From Myxococcales bacterium (GTDB taxonomy: Bacteria > Myxococcota > Polyangia > Polyangiales > Polyangiaceae): a DNA stretch of 64,000 bases. Below are positions 34,511 through 43,846 of the stretch, in pieces. The stretch lies in NCBI GenBank assembly GCA_003151595.1, contig PLXW01000104.1, forward strand, positions 10,825 through 74,824, given 5' to 3'. Made by a program: the position numbers and the translations under genes. Position 1 is the stretch's first letter. Each line of letters opens with the position of its first letter. The notes under the pieces are model-generated. The model was not told where the DNA came from, made no database searches, and saw nothing but the letters and a program-made list of their open reading frames with translations.

Positions 34511-35833
34511 GTGCTGCTTCCGCTCCCGCCAGCGACCGATCCCGCGGCCATCGTCGCCGATCCGCCGGCGGCGATCGCACCGGCCTCGCCGCCAGCGCCT
34601 TCACCCGACGCTCCGATCGACGTCCGCGAGCCCCCCTTCGCGCTCGACTTCAACTGGATGAACGGGACGAACACGCAGCCCTCGTCGCTCCTCACGATGG
34701 GCCCGATCACCTGGTCGCTTTACGTCGATACCTACTACGCCTGGCAGTTCCACCAGCCGACCGACCACACGATCTTCCCAACCACGACGGCGCCTCGCCA
34801 CGACGAGATCTCGCTCAACCTCGCCCACGTGGGAATGGATCTCACAGGCCTCGATGGACCGATCGGCCGCCTCTACATTCAATACGGCACGATCGTCCAG
34901 ACGATCGCAGGTCAAGACACGACGACGACGCGCGGCTATTTCCTCACGAACGCGCTCCTTCAGAACGTGCAGCAGGCCGCAGCGGGCTGGCACTTTCATC
35001 AGTGGCACGGCATCAACGTCGAGGCGGGGATCTTCCCTTCGTACGTGGGGCTGGAGAGCTACCTACCCGAGGAGAACTGGTCCTATACCCACGCATTCCT
35101 CGCGGACGCGACGCCCTATTACTTCTTCGGGCTTCGCACGCAGGTCTTTCCGTCGGCGCGGCTCAAGCTCGAGCTCTGGCTGGTGAACGGGTGGCAGACG
35201 TTCGGGCAGTGGCACGAAGGGCGGGCCGGTGGGTATCTCTGGAACTGGCGCCCGAGCGAGTGGCTCTCGCTGGTGAACTCGGCGTACGCCGGGCAAGAGG
35301 TCGAAGGGGACCCGCAGTCGCTCCGCGTCTACTCCGACAACAACATTCAAGTGCGGTACTACAAAGGCGAGGCGGGGCACTTCCTCCGATCGCTCGCGTT
35401 CTCGCTCGTCGGTGACGTCGGGTATGAGCGGCGCGGCAACGCCCCTTCCGGCCCGATGGGCGGCGTGACGCTCGCGCATCGCTTCGATTGGACGGAGCGC
35501 TGGAAGAGCACGATTCGCGGCGACGTCTTCTATGACCGCACGCAGGCGATCTCCCCGAGATTCCCCGTTGGTTCGTCGTATCCGTGGCGCGGGACCGATC
35601 CGTTCCTCGCCGGCGGAGTCACGGCGACGCTCGATTTCTGGCCCAGCCCCTGGCTCGTGACGCGCCTCGAATACGCGCATCGCGTGGCGAACCAACCGCT
35701 CTTCAGTGGGCCGGGGGGAATCACAGGTCCAAACGGCGAGCTGCCGGCGAGCGCCGCCGCCGCCGCAGGGTTCGTCCCCGACCTGCGACGAAGCGACGAC
35801 CGCATCCTCTTCAACGTCACGCTGCGACTCTGA
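34511..35833 (+). CDS. Outer-membrane beta-barrel protein (porin-like)
   Basis: The protein has 440 residues from a GTG start. The Pro/Ala-rich first 40 residues are followed by alternating amphipathic strands with many aromatic girdle residues (WSLYVDTYYAWQF, YIQYGTIVQTIAG, GINVEAGIFPSYVGLESY, FFGLRTQVFP, KLELWLVNGW, STIRGDVFYDRTQ, LVTRLEYAHRVANQ), ending FNVTLRL. This is the outer membrane beta-barrel type (bbp2/OmpL-like). No signal peptide is visible at this start, nor in the 30 codons upstream in frame, so the real start or an upstream frameshift needs checking. It starts 83 bases from the divergent hydrolase. Confidence 0.78.
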   Translation: MLLPLPPATDPAAIVADPPAAIAPASPPAPSPDAPIDVREPPFALDFNWMNGTNTQPSSLLTMGPITWSLYVDTYYAWQFHQPTDHTIFPTTTAPRHDEISLNLAHVGMDLTGLDGPIGRLYIQYGTIVQTIAGQDTTTTRGYFLTNALLQNVQQAAAGWHFHQWHGINVEAGIFPSYVGLESYLPEENWSYTHAFLADATPYYFFGLRTQVFPSARLKLELWLVNGWQTFGQWHEGRAGGYLWNWRPSEWLSLVNSAYAGQEVEGDPQSLRVYSDNNIQVRYYKGEAGHFLRSLAFSLVGDVGYERRGNAPSGPMGGVTLAHRFDWTERWKSTIRGDVFYDRTQAISPRFPVGSSYPWRGTDPFLAGGVTATLDFWPSPWLVTRLEYAHRVANQPLFSGPGGITGPNGELPASAAAAAGFVPDLRRSDDRILFNVTLRL

Positions 35834-35934
35834 GCCAACGTCGAACAAGATCCATCGCAGGGCAAGACTGATGGGAGACGCCCGTATGACCCCGGAGTCG
35901 AGTACCGGGAACGTCGAACTCAGGGGAGGCCGTC

Positions 35935-38451
35935 ATGAATAGCTCACGTTCGCTGCCCGTCGCGCTGCTCGGGATCGTTCTCGCCGTTTCCGGTTGCGGC
36001 GGATCGGGCTCGGCCGACGTCGGGGGGCCCGGCCCCGCTGATGCATCGCTCGAATCGGGCCCCTCTCCGATTCTCGAAGCGGGACCCGACACGAACCCCG
36101 CCCCCTCGACGGAAGCCGGCGGCGACGACGCGACGACCACGACCGACGACGGCGGCGGCTTCTGCGGCGACGGCATCGTCGAAGGGGCCAAGCAGTGCGA
36201 CGACGGCGCCCAGAATGGAATGCCCGGCGACCCGTGCACGAACAGCTGCACGTGGGTATGTACGGTCGGCGACCCGCACAGCCCCTCCTGTGACGACGGC
36301 AATCCGTGCAACGGAACGGAGACCTGTCAGGCCAACCATAGCTGCGCGGCAGGTACGCCACCGGCGAATGGCTCGTCGTGCGGAACGGCGAAGCTCTGCA
36401 ACGGCGGCGCGTGCGCCGACGCGGTGTGTGGCGACGGCTTCGTCACCTCGCCGGAAGAATGCGACGACGGAAGCAACAACGGCGGAGCCAGCGACGGCTG
36501 CACCAAAGGTTGTCTCTTCGTCTGCGTGTCCGCGGATCCGACGCGCAATTGCACGCCGCCCGATCTCTGCGCGGGGCAGGGGACGTGCAACGACACGACG
36601 CACACCTGCTCGCCGGGGAGCCAGGAGGGCAACGGCACGATCTGCACTGGCGCGGCGTCGAACGGCGACGGAGGGATCAGTGACGCGGGCGCCGGCGACG
36701 CCGGCGCGATCGACGTGTGCAAGGCCGGCACGTGCGTCCCCGGTTACTGCGGCGATGGCGTGGTCGAGTCGCCCGAGCAATGCGACTTCGGCGCGTCGAA
36801 CGCGGCCGGCTCGGGGTGCGAGCTCAATTGCACGTTCAGCTGCACCAAGACCCCAACCGACTCGTGCTTCACGGCGGACCTCTGCGCAGGGACGAACACG
36901 TGCACGACCGACTCGGTCGGCGGTCACGCCGGTCAGAAGTGCGTGGTCGGCACTCCGCCGATCAACGGCACGACCTGCCCGAACGGAACCTGCCAGTCCG
37001 GAAAGTGCCAGTCGACGTTGTGCGGCAACGGCGTCCTCGACGGCACCGAGCAGTGCGACTTCGGCACGGGTCACAACGGCGCCGGATTGGGCTGCGAGCT
37101 GAATTGCACCTATTCGTGCCAGACGAACCCCGACTCGTGCGCGAACGATGACCTGTGCCTCGCGTCGCCGACGACGTGCCAGGCCTTCGCCGGTCCGAAC
37201 GTCGACGCGGGCGCGGCGCACCTCGGGCAGAAGTGCCAGGCCGCCACGGGAATCGCGGCGTGCGGAGACTGCGGCGCGACGACGTCGGGCGTCTGCGTGA
37301 ACCACGCTTGCGGAACGTCGATCTGCGGCGACGGCTGCGTCGATCCGCGAAAGAACGAGACGTGCGAGCCGCCGAACACCGCGACCTGCGACTCGCTCTG
37401 CCACACGATCGTCCCCGCGGTCTGCGGAAACACGAAGCGCGAAGCCGGCGAGCAATGCGACGACGGCAACAAGCTCAACCTCGACGGGTGTGATTCGAGC
37501 TGCCAGTTCGAGCAGATCCAGAGGGCCACGACCGTGAGCATCGAGTCGAGCACCTCGACGTTCTGCCCGGTGAACGCGCTCGGCTCGGTGGCGCTGACCG
37601 GCACCGCCGTAGGTCAGCTCAACACGTCGCTGACCACCGCCGTGACGGCGGGAACGACGACGATCGAGCTCAAGTTCATGGGCATCAAGGATCTGCTCGG
37701 CACGACGCAGACGTCGGGCCTCGGCCTCGGCGCGTTCAGCGGGACCCCCGCGGCGGCGCCCGCGGGAAAGACCTATAGCGGTGCGAGTGATCTCGACTGG
37801 TGGTACTCGACGGCTGCGAGCACGATCGACGGGAACCGCAACCCGACGTCGATCCTCGGCGCCCAGTTCAACTCGGCTGTCCTCTCCACGCCGACGCGCG
37901 GAACCTTCAGCGTCACGATCTCGATCGCCGGATCGCTCGCGACGCTGAACATGTCGAACGCCGCCGTCCAGGCGGACATCGGCACGCCCAGCACACCAAC
38001 GGCGTCGACCGGTCTCACGCCCGGACATTTGACGACGGAGAACCTCGCGCCGACGCTGACGAGCTTCGCCAAGATGAACAACGGGCTCCTCTGCGGGAAC
38101 ATCAGCGCTTCTTCGCTGGCTCAGGTGCTCGTACCGGCGCAGCTCGCGGCTGGCGGGTCGACCCCGTGCGACCAGGGCTACTCGGCGACGGCGAGCCCTC
38201 CCAACTCGCTCCTCGACGTCCTCGTCGGCGGGTGTAGCTACCTCGGGTTCATCGACATCATCAACGCGACGCAACCCGACCAGTCGGCGACCGCGGCCGG
38301 CGCGCCTGCCCCCTACACCTTCACGACGACCGGCAGCCGCGTCACGGGGTGCAAGGCTGGGGCTACCGTCGGCACGCTCGCGACCTGCCTCGCGGCGGAC
38401 GCGTACTCGAGCTACTTCGGGTTCACGAGCGATCGCGTGATCGCGAAGTAG
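35935..38451 (+). CDS. Large Cys-rich lipoprotein with myxococcus disulfide repeats
   Basis: The protein has 838 residues, with a ribosome site GGGAGG. The lipobox is VSGC (Cys20). Residues about 75-530 carry repeated CGDG-x-E-CDDG-x-C units (CGDGIVEGAKQCDDG, CGDGFVTSPEECDDG, CGDGVVESPEQCDFG, CGNGVLDGTEQCDFG, CGNTKREAGEQCDDGN), the myxobacterial disulfide-rich repeat. The last 300 residues are Ser/Thr/Gly-rich and lack repeats. Such proteins are surface or secreted adhesin-like components. About 25 repeat cysteines suggest a rigid rod. Ligand unknown. Confidence 0.88.
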   Translation: MNSSRSLPVALLGIVLAVSGCGGSGSADVGGPGPADASLESGPSPILEAGPDTNPAPSTEAGGDDATTTTDDGGGFCGDGIVEGAKQCDDGAQNGMPGDPCTNSCTWVCTVGDPHSPSCDDGNPCNGTETCQANHSCAAGTPPANGSSCGTAKLCNGGACADAVCGDGFVTSPEECDDGSNNGGASDGCTKGCLFVCVSADPTRNCTPPDLCAGQGTCNDTTHTCSPGSQEGNGTICTGAASNGDGGISDAGAGDAGAIDVCKAGTCVPGYCGDGVVESPEQCDFGASNAAGSGCELNCTFSCTKTPTDSCFTADLCAGTNTCTTDSVGGHAGQKCVVGTPPINGTTCPNGTCQSGKCQSTLCGNGVLDGTEQCDFGTGHNGAGLGCELNCTYSCQTNPDSCANDDLCLASPTTCQAFAGPNVDAGAAHLGQKCQAATGIAACGDCGATTSGVCVNHACGTSICGDGCVDPRKNETCEPPNTATCDSLCHTIVPAVCGNTKREAGEQCDDGNKLNLDGCDSSCQFEQIQRATTVSIESSTSTFCPVNALGSVALTGTAVGQLNTSLTTAVTAGTTTIELKFMGIKDLLGTTQTSGLGLGAFSGTPAAAPAGKTYSGASDLDWWYSTAASTIDGNRNPTSILGAQFNSAVLSTPTRGTFSVTISIAGSLATLNMSNAAVQADIGTPSTPTASTGLTPGHLTTENLAPTLTSFAKMNNGLLCGNISASSLAQVLVPAQLAAGGSTPCDQGYSATASPPNSLLDVLVGGCSYLGFIDIINATQPDQSATAAGAPAPYTFTTTGSRVTGCKAGATVGTLATCLAADAYSSYFGFTSDRVIAK

Positions 38452-38542
38452 GCGGGCTGTACGTTTCCAAGCGCGCGGGTCTCATCGAAGGCCCGCGCGC
38501 AGAGTCGGTTGACCGGGCGATCGGGGCTGGTACCCGTTGCGT

Positions 38543-40684
38543 ATGCTCCCTCGCATTGCGTTCCTCGGGCTCGTGTCGCCGCTCGTGCTCCTCGCTTGCG
38601 CGTCGAACGATGCTTCCACCGCCGGCAGCGCCGACAATGCGCCGGCCGCTCGCCAGCGTCCGATCGCAGCGGCGGTCTCTGCGCGCGACGCGGTGACGTT
38701 CGGCGAGGCGCTCTCCGATGACGCCGGCGCGCACGTGGCGATCGCGCTTCGACTCGCGGACGAAGACGGACTCGCGCAGCTGCTCGCCGATCAACAGAAC
38801 CCCGCATCGCCGCGCTACCACGTGTGGCTCACGCCGCAGGAGTTCGGCGCGCGCTTCGGCCTCCCCGAGGCGACCTATGCGCGGATCGCGGCGTGGCTCA
38901 CCGAGTCGGGGTTCGCGCTCACGCGCTATCCCAATCGCCTCTTTCTCGAAGGGCACGGCACGGCGGCTGGAGTTCGGCACCTGGTCGGAGTGCAGCCACG
39001 CGCTGCGAGCGCGAAGGGGCGAACGTTCCGTAGCTACACCGAGGAGCTCGCAATCCCGGACGACATCGCGCCGCACGTCGTGAAGATCGGCGGGCTCGAT
39101 ACGCGCCGTCACCATCATCACCGCATGAACCTCACGCCGTTCGGCCAGAGCCCCACCCAGGCGCTCGGCGCGGTCGACATGCGCGCGCTCTACGACATGC
39201 CGGCGACGGGGGCGGGCGCGGCCGGCCTCACGCTCGTCGTCCTGGGCACCCAGCAGGGGACGCAGGCGAATCAGAACGCCAACCCCGTCGCTCCCTTCGT
39301 CCCGCCGTCGGTCGCGGCGGTCCAGGAGTACTTCACGTCGATCGCCGCAGCGACGGCGACCTACAACCCGATCGTGATGCCGAACACCGGCAACGACTTC
39401 GACTACGCGGGCTCCAACGGCGAGTATCAGCTCGACGTCGAGATGCAGAGCGTCGGCGCGCCGAACGCCAAGGAGATCGATCTCGTGCTCGCGCCGTCGA
39501 GCGAGGTCTTCATGACCGGCGCGCAGTACATCGTGAACACGCTGTCGAACGCGATCGCCGTCAGCACGTCGCTCGGGTCGTGCGAGCCCGAGGAGATCTC
39601 CGGAGACGCCGGCGCGGCCACGTCCGGGAGCGAGGCGTACATCTTCGCCGCGGCGATCAAGCAAGGGCTCGCCGAAGGACAGACGTGGTTCGCGGCGGCG
39701 GGAGACAACGGCGCCGACGATTGCGCCGACGACACCAGCAACACCGGCAACGGCTTCGGAGGAGGGAACGCCACGGCCGACTTCCCCTGCTCGATGCCGG
39801 AGATGATCTGCATGGGCGGCACGCAATTCACGGCGGCGGGGAACTGGAACGCGAGCGGCCTCCTCACCGCGTACCAAGCGGAGGCCGTCTGGAACGAAGG
39901 GACTCAAGGCGGCGCGGCCGGTGGCGGTCAGAGCCAGATGTATCCGAAGCCCACCTGGCAGACGGGCGTCGGCCCCAAGGCGAGCGACGGCGCGCGCGAT
40001 GTGCCGGACATTTCGCTGACGGCGGCGACGGGCTCGCCTGGTGTCGCGGTCTATGACTGCGGCAGTGGCCAGGACACGATCAGCTGCTCGACCAACACGT
40101 CCGGCGCGGGGCAGATGGACATCTTCGGCGGAACCAGCGTCGCCTCGCCGCTCGCGGCCGGGTTCTTCGCGCACCTGGCCGGTCAGCTCGGTTGCAGGCT
40201 CGGTGACATTCACCCTGCGATCTACGCGCTCGGGGCCGCGCAGCAAGACGGCGGCGCCGCGCCGTTCCACGACATGACCGGCGGTAACAACAACTTCCCC
40301 GATCCGAAGAACGTGACCATCACCGGCTTCGCCGCAGCGCCCGGCTACGATCTCGCGAGCGGCTGGGGGTCGTTCGATCTCGCGAAGCTCATCGATGCCT
40401 GGCCCCCATGCACGAGCGGCGACGGCGGCGTGAACGGCGGCGATGGCGGCCCGTCTTCGGGTGACGACGGAGGGACCCTCGGCACTGACGACGGCGGCGG
40501 CTCGACGACGGGGCCCGGCACGGACGGCGGTTCGGGTACCGGAGGCAACGGCGCTTCGGGGGGCTCGGGAACGAGCTCCGGTTGCGGATGCACGACGGCG
40601 GGCGAGTCCTCCTCGCCGCTGCCGTTCGCGGGGCTCTTCGTGGCCATCGGCCTGGCCGTGTCGCGCCGTCGCCGCGCGACGTGA
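38543..40684 (+). CDS. Sedolisin (S53) family serine-carboxyl peptidase lipoprotein with MYXO-CTERM-like tail
   Basis: The protein has 713 residues from the ATG at 38543. The signal ends LLAC (near Cys16). The propeptide (about 40-185) is of the pro-kumamolisin type (PRYHVWLTPQEFGARFG). The catalytic set is Glu294 and Asp298 (GEYQLDVE), the oxyanion Asp in AAGDNGADD and Ser532 in GTSVASPLAAGF. The C-terminus has a Gly/Asp/Ser linker, a double Cys (SSGCGCTT), a hydrophobic helix and SRRRRAT, the MYXO-CTERM sorting pattern. Sedolisins are acid-active endopeptidases. Export and surface display fit a role in degrading external protein. Confidence 0.93.
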   Translation: MLPRIAFLGLVSPLVLLACASNDASTAGSADNAPAARQRPIAAAVSARDAVTFGEALSDDAGAHVAIALRLADEDGLAQLLADQQNPASPRYHVWLTPQEFGARFGLPEATYARIAAWLTESGFALTRYPNRLFLEGHGTAAGVRHLVGVQPRAASAKGRTFRSYTEELAIPDDIAPHVVKIGGLDTRRHHHHRMNLTPFGQSPTQALGAVDMRALYDMPATGAGAAGLTLVVLGTQQGTQANQNANPVAPFVPPSVAAVQEYFTSIAAATATYNPIVMPNTGNDFDYAGSNGEYQLDVEMQSVGAPNAKEIDLVLAPSSEVFMTGAQYIVNTLSNAIAVSTSLGSCEPEEISGDAGAATSGSEAYIFAAAIKQGLAEGQTWFAAAGDNGADDCADDTSNTGNGFGGGNATADFPCSMPEMICMGGTQFTAAGNWNASGLLTAYQAEAVWNEGTQGGAAGGGQSQMYPKPTWQTGVGPKASDGARDVPDISLTAATGSPGVAVYDCGSGQDTISCSTNTSGAGQMDIFGGTSVASPLAAGFFAHLAGQLGCRLGDIHPAIYALGAAQQDGGAAPFHDMTGGNNNFPDPKNVTITGFAAAPGYDLASGWGSFDLAKLIDAWPPCTSGDGGVNGGDGGPSSGDDGGTLGTDDGGGSTTGPGTDGGSGTGGNGASGGSGTSSGCGCTTAGESSSPLPFAGLFVAIGLAVSRRRRAT

Positions 40685-40739
40685 GTGTCACGGCGTGACG
40701 CGTGCGGCCGGCTCGAACCGCGCTACGCTTTCGGCGTCG

Positions 40740-41357
40740 ATGCCTATCTCGATCCTTTCCCCGGCGGTGCGTGGCATCGCGCTCGCGCTCCTCGTGGTCG
40801 GGTGCTCGTCCTCCGAATCCGCGACGTCACCTTCGATCGCGAACGCAGACGCCGCGGTGACGGACGACGCGGCGAGCCTCTCCGTCGACGGCTCGCAAAG
40901 CGTGGACGCCCCCGCGCCGAATGCGACTGACGCCGCGGACGACAGCGCCGATGCCGGAGCACTCGACGGCGACGTCGCGGACGGCAACGCGTGCGAGTGG
41001 GGCGGAGCACCCGGTGAGTGCATGACCCTGACTGCTTGTGCCGCGCTCACGGACCACAGCTCGTATGCCGGCCAGTGCCCGGGGCCCGCAACGATCGAGT
41101 GCTGCATCACGACGCCGAACCCCGCTGACAATCCGCCGACGCCGACCGGCTACAAACTCATGCAGCAGTCCGAGGTCACGGCGGACATGACGACGTGGGC
41201 CGTCGCCATCTTGAACGCCCCTGCGACGTACCCGATGTTCTCGACCACGACCAAGACGTTTGGCACGCTCGACGTGCTCGGGCGCGTCGAGTGGCACCCG
41301 CCGGATTTCCAGAACGGCGTCGTCCATCGCGGCGTCACTCTGTACGAACCGATCTGA
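40740..41357 (+). CDS. Small secreted lipoprotein of unknown function
   Basis: The protein has 205 residues from the ATG at 40740. The signal ends LVVGC (Cys21). An Asp/Ala-rich linker reaches residue 80. Then come six cysteines or so in a compact domain (ACEWGGAPGECMTLTAC, YAGQCPGPATIECCITTP) and a C-terminal part with HPPDFQNGVVHRG. Not recognised. It is 55 bases after the S53 peptidase and 11 bases before a small membrane protein, all on the plus strand. Confidence 0.78.
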   Translation: MPISILSPAVRGIALALLVVGCSSSESATSPSIANADAAVTDDAASLSVDGSQSVDAPAPNATDAADDSADAGALDGDVADGNACEWGGAPGECMTLTACAALTDHSSYAGQCPGPATIECCITTPNPADNPPTPTGYKLMQQSEVTADMTTWAVAILNAPATYPMFSTTTKTFGTLDVLGRVEWHPPDFQNGVVHRGVTLYEPI

Positions 41358-41368
41358 GAGGCGGCACG

Positions 41369-41776
41369 ATGAACCCCGCGAAGAAGCTCCTGCTCTTGCT
41401 CTCGGCGACGGCGGCGACGAGCGTCGCCCACTACATCGACAACCTCGCCCGCTGGGCGATGTACCCCGAGCCGGCGTGGGACAACGCCCGCATCACCGAC
41501 GGCTTCTGGTTCCTCATGACGCCGGTCGGCGTCGCTGCCTACGTGCTCTTCCGACGCGGCAAGATCGGGCCGGCGCTCGTCGCGAGCTACGTCTACGGCG
41601 CGATGAACCTCGTCGCCCTGGGCCACTATCTCTTCGCATGGCCCTGGGAGATCTCGCTCGTCGTGAACGGGACGATCCTGGGAGAGTCGGTCATGGCCGC
41701 GTGGTTGATCGCGTACACCGCATCGCTCCACCTGCGTTATTTCGGCGGCGGCACGTCGTCGGCGATCTCGGCGTAG
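41369..41776 (+). CDS. Small membrane protein of four helices
   Basis: The protein has 135 residues from the ATG at 41369, with a GAGAGG ribosome site. Four membrane helices are predicted: about 5-20, 44-60, 68-90 and 98-122, with short loops. Not recognised. It follows the small lipoprotein by 11 bases. Confidence 0.78.
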   Translation: MNPAKKLLLLLSATAATSVAHYIDNLARWAMYPEPAWDNARITDGFWFLMTPVGVAAYVLFRRGKIGPALVASYVYGAMNLVALGHYLFAWPWEISLVVNGTILGESVMAAWLIAYTASLHLRYFGGGTSSAISA

Positions 41777-41860
41777 AGCGTAGAGAAAGGGGCTGGGCGC
41801 GCTCAAAGAAGCGTCAGAATCGGCTGGCCTGCGCGCGGGCGGCGACTAGGCTCCGCCGCG

Positions 41861-42436
41861 ATGCCGCGTTTTCTTCCATGGGTTGCCCTCTGTGCGTTCG
41901 GTGCGCTCCTGCCACTCGTCGCGCCCGCTTGTACGTCGTCGGGCGACGACGACTCCGCTTCGCCCGGCAACGACGCCGGCGGGACGATCGATCAGGAGGT
42001 CCCGGTGGACGACTCAGGCCCCGTCGCCGTGCCGGAGGCCGAGCCGCCGGTGGACTCGTCGTTCGTCAAGGGCGCTTGCCACACGACTGCGGGATGCGAT
42101 CCAGGCGCCGTGTGTGGTTTTCCGTCAGACGGATCCGGAGGCTGCTCGGTGATCGGCACCTGTGTCCTCGCCGACCCTCCAACGACTGACAGCGGCGCGG
42201 TGCTCATGGCCTGCGGATGCAACGGCAAGAACGCCCCGTATGTCACTCCCACGATGACGAGCATCCCCGTCGTGAGCTCTTCGCCGTGCGTAGACGCCGG
42301 TGCGAAGGTGGACGGCGGGGGCGGCGGCGACGCATCGATCGATGGGTCGATCGACGCGAGCGATGGCGCGAGCGACTCCGGCAGCGACGCGAGCGACTCC
42401 GGCAGCGACGCGAGCGACGCCGCGTCCACCGACTGA
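41861..42436 (+). CDS. Cys-containing lipoprotein with Ser/Asp repeat tail
   Basis: The protein has 191 residues. The signal ends LVAPAC (Cys24). A central domain (about 65-140) has eight cysteines (KGACHTTAGCDPGAVCG, GGCSVIGTC, MACGCNG). The tail from about 145 is Asp/Ser/Gly/Ala-rich and made of the repeat described separately. Not recognised; the Cys pattern suggests a disulfide-stabilised exported domain. Confidence 0.8.
   Translation: MPRFLPWVALCAFGALLPLVAPACTSSGDDDSASPGNDAGGTIDQEVPVDDSGPVAVPEAEPPVDSSFVKGACHTTAGCDPGAVCGFPSDGSGGCSVIGTCVLADPPTTDSGAVLMACGCNGKNAPYVTPTMTSIPVVSSSPCVDAGAKVDGGGGGDASIDGSIDASDGASDSGSDASDSGSDASDAASTD
42368..42418 (+). repeat. 21-base tandem repeat in a lipoprotein tail
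   Basis: Two full 21-base units (42368-42388 and 42389-42409) and nine bases of a third (42410-42418) encode ASDSGSD units. The unit is a multiple of three, so copy-number change would keep the frame. Confidence 0.9.
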
Positions 42437-42596
42437 GACACGCGGCGCGCATGCGCGATCGCAGGAACGACCCTCGTGTGGCGTTCTTGCCGAGCTGCGC
42501 TCCTGGCGCTTGATCGCCTGAGCTTCGTTCACTCTGCCGATACGGCGATCGTCCACGGACGACCTGGCGGCACGTGCGTTGCTCTCTCTCAGGTGC

Positions 42597-43796
42597 GTGA
42601 ACGTCTTCCGTCGGCGCGCCGCGATCCACGTGGAGCTCAATCTCCGTACGGCCCTGATCGTCGTCGGAACGGCAGGCGCAGCGTGGCTCTGCGTGCAGCT
42701 CTTTCCAATCCTCCTCGCCATCGTGGCGTCGATGATGATCGTGGGGATGCTCAATCCGCTCGTGCAGCGGCTCGAGAAGCACGGCATCCGGCGCAGCCAT
42801 GCGATCGCGATCGTCTTCGCCGGGCTGTTCATCTCCGTCGGCCTCTTCGGCGCGCTCACCATTCCCCGCTTCGTGGCGCAGCTCTCGGAGATCGTGACGC
42901 GCTTGCCTCAGCTGCAGGCGCGCGTGGCCGACGAGCTCGCCGGGTCGACGTGGGGAGCGCCGCTCGCGGCCTCGTTGCGGCAAACGAAGTCCACCGAGTG
43001 GGTCGAGAAGATCGAGAAGCTCGGGTTGGCGTATTCGTCGCGCATCGTCGAGGTCGTCGCGTACACGGCGACGTCGCTCTTTCTGGCTCTCTACTTCATC
43101 ATCGACCGCGATCGAATGCGCGGGGCGGCGTTCGCGCTGATTCCGCGCACGCATCACGTGCAGGCCTCGCGCATTCTCCTCAACCTCGAGGAGATCGTCG
43201 GCGGCTACATGCGCGGTCAGGTCATCACGTCGCTGCTGGCTGCGATCTTCACGTTCATCGTGCTTCTCGTCGCGCGCGTGCCGAACGCTTTGGCCATCGC
43301 GACCTTCGCTGGCATCGCTGACGTCCTCCCGTACGTCGGCGCGTTCCTGGTCTGCGGGCCGGCGTTCGTGGCGTCGCTTCCGCGCGGAACGATGGTCGCT
43401 TTCGGCGTTCTGATCGTGCTCGCGCTGTACCAGGAGTTCGAGAGCCGCTTCATCGTCCCGCGGGTCTACGGAAAGGTGCTGCGCCTCCCGGCGGCCACGG
43501 TCATGGTCTCGCTCCTCGTCGGCGGAAAGCTACTGGGCGTCCTGGGCGCGCTGCTCGCGCTCCCGATCGCCGCGGGGCTGCGCATGCTGATCGAAGAGCT
43601 CCGCGTCGATCTGCCAGGCGAAGACGTGCGCGCCTCGGTTCAGTGGCGGCAAGAGCGTCAAGACGAGGCCGAGCAGCGCGAGTTCACCTCGCGCACCGCC
43701 GGCGCCCCCGCGACGGAAGCCGCCGCAGTCGCCATCCAGATGGCCGAAGCGCGCCGGGATCACGACGCGACCGAGCGCGCCGACTCGAAGCTGTGA
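42597..43796 (+). CDS. AI-2E family transporter (PerM/YhhQ-type)
   Basis: The protein has 399 residues from the GTG at 42597; a TTG at 42579 would add six residues. About eight membrane helices are arranged as in the AI-2E/UPF0118 family, with LFPILLAIVASMMIVGMLNPLVQRL at the start, IIDRDRMRGAAFALIPRTHH in the loop and VLPYVGAFLVCGPAF, EFESRFIVPRVYGKVLRLPA and GGKLLGVLGALLALPIAAGLRMLIEE at the end. The family includes the TqsA exporter and Na+/H+ antiporters, so substrate is open. A charged C-terminal tail (about 340-399) is cytoplasmic. Confidence 0.92.
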   Translation: MNVFRRRAAIHVELNLRTALIVVGTAGAAWLCVQLFPILLAIVASMMIVGMLNPLVQRLEKHGIRRSHAIAIVFAGLFISVGLFGALTIPRFVAQLSEIVTRLPQLQARVADELAGSTWGAPLAASLRQTKSTEWVEKIEKLGLAYSSRIVEVVAYTATSLFLALYFIIDRDRMRGAAFALIPRTHHVQASRILLNLEEIVGGYMRGQVITSLLAAIFTFIVLLVARVPNALAIATFAGIADVLPYVGAFLVCGPAFVASLPRGTMVAFGVLIVLALYQEFESRFIVPRVYGKVLRLPAATVMVSLLVGGKLLGVLGALLALPIAAGLRMLIEELRVDLPGEDVRASVQWRQERQDEAEQREFTSRTAGAPATEAAAVAIQMAEARRDHDATERADSKL

Positions 43797-43846
43797 TGGG
43801 CGCCGACCGCGCGCGCTGGTCTTGTGATTGCAAAGAGCCCTGGTTG

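Noticed and set aside
40443..40739. N-terminal extension of the small lipoprotein gene at 40740
   Set aside because: The extension is antisense-like, overlaps the S53 gene in another frame and would hide the clear lipoprotein signal.
42368..42418. Possible CRISPR-like repeats
   Set aside because: The units are contiguous, have no spacers and lie inside a coding region for a low-complexity tail.
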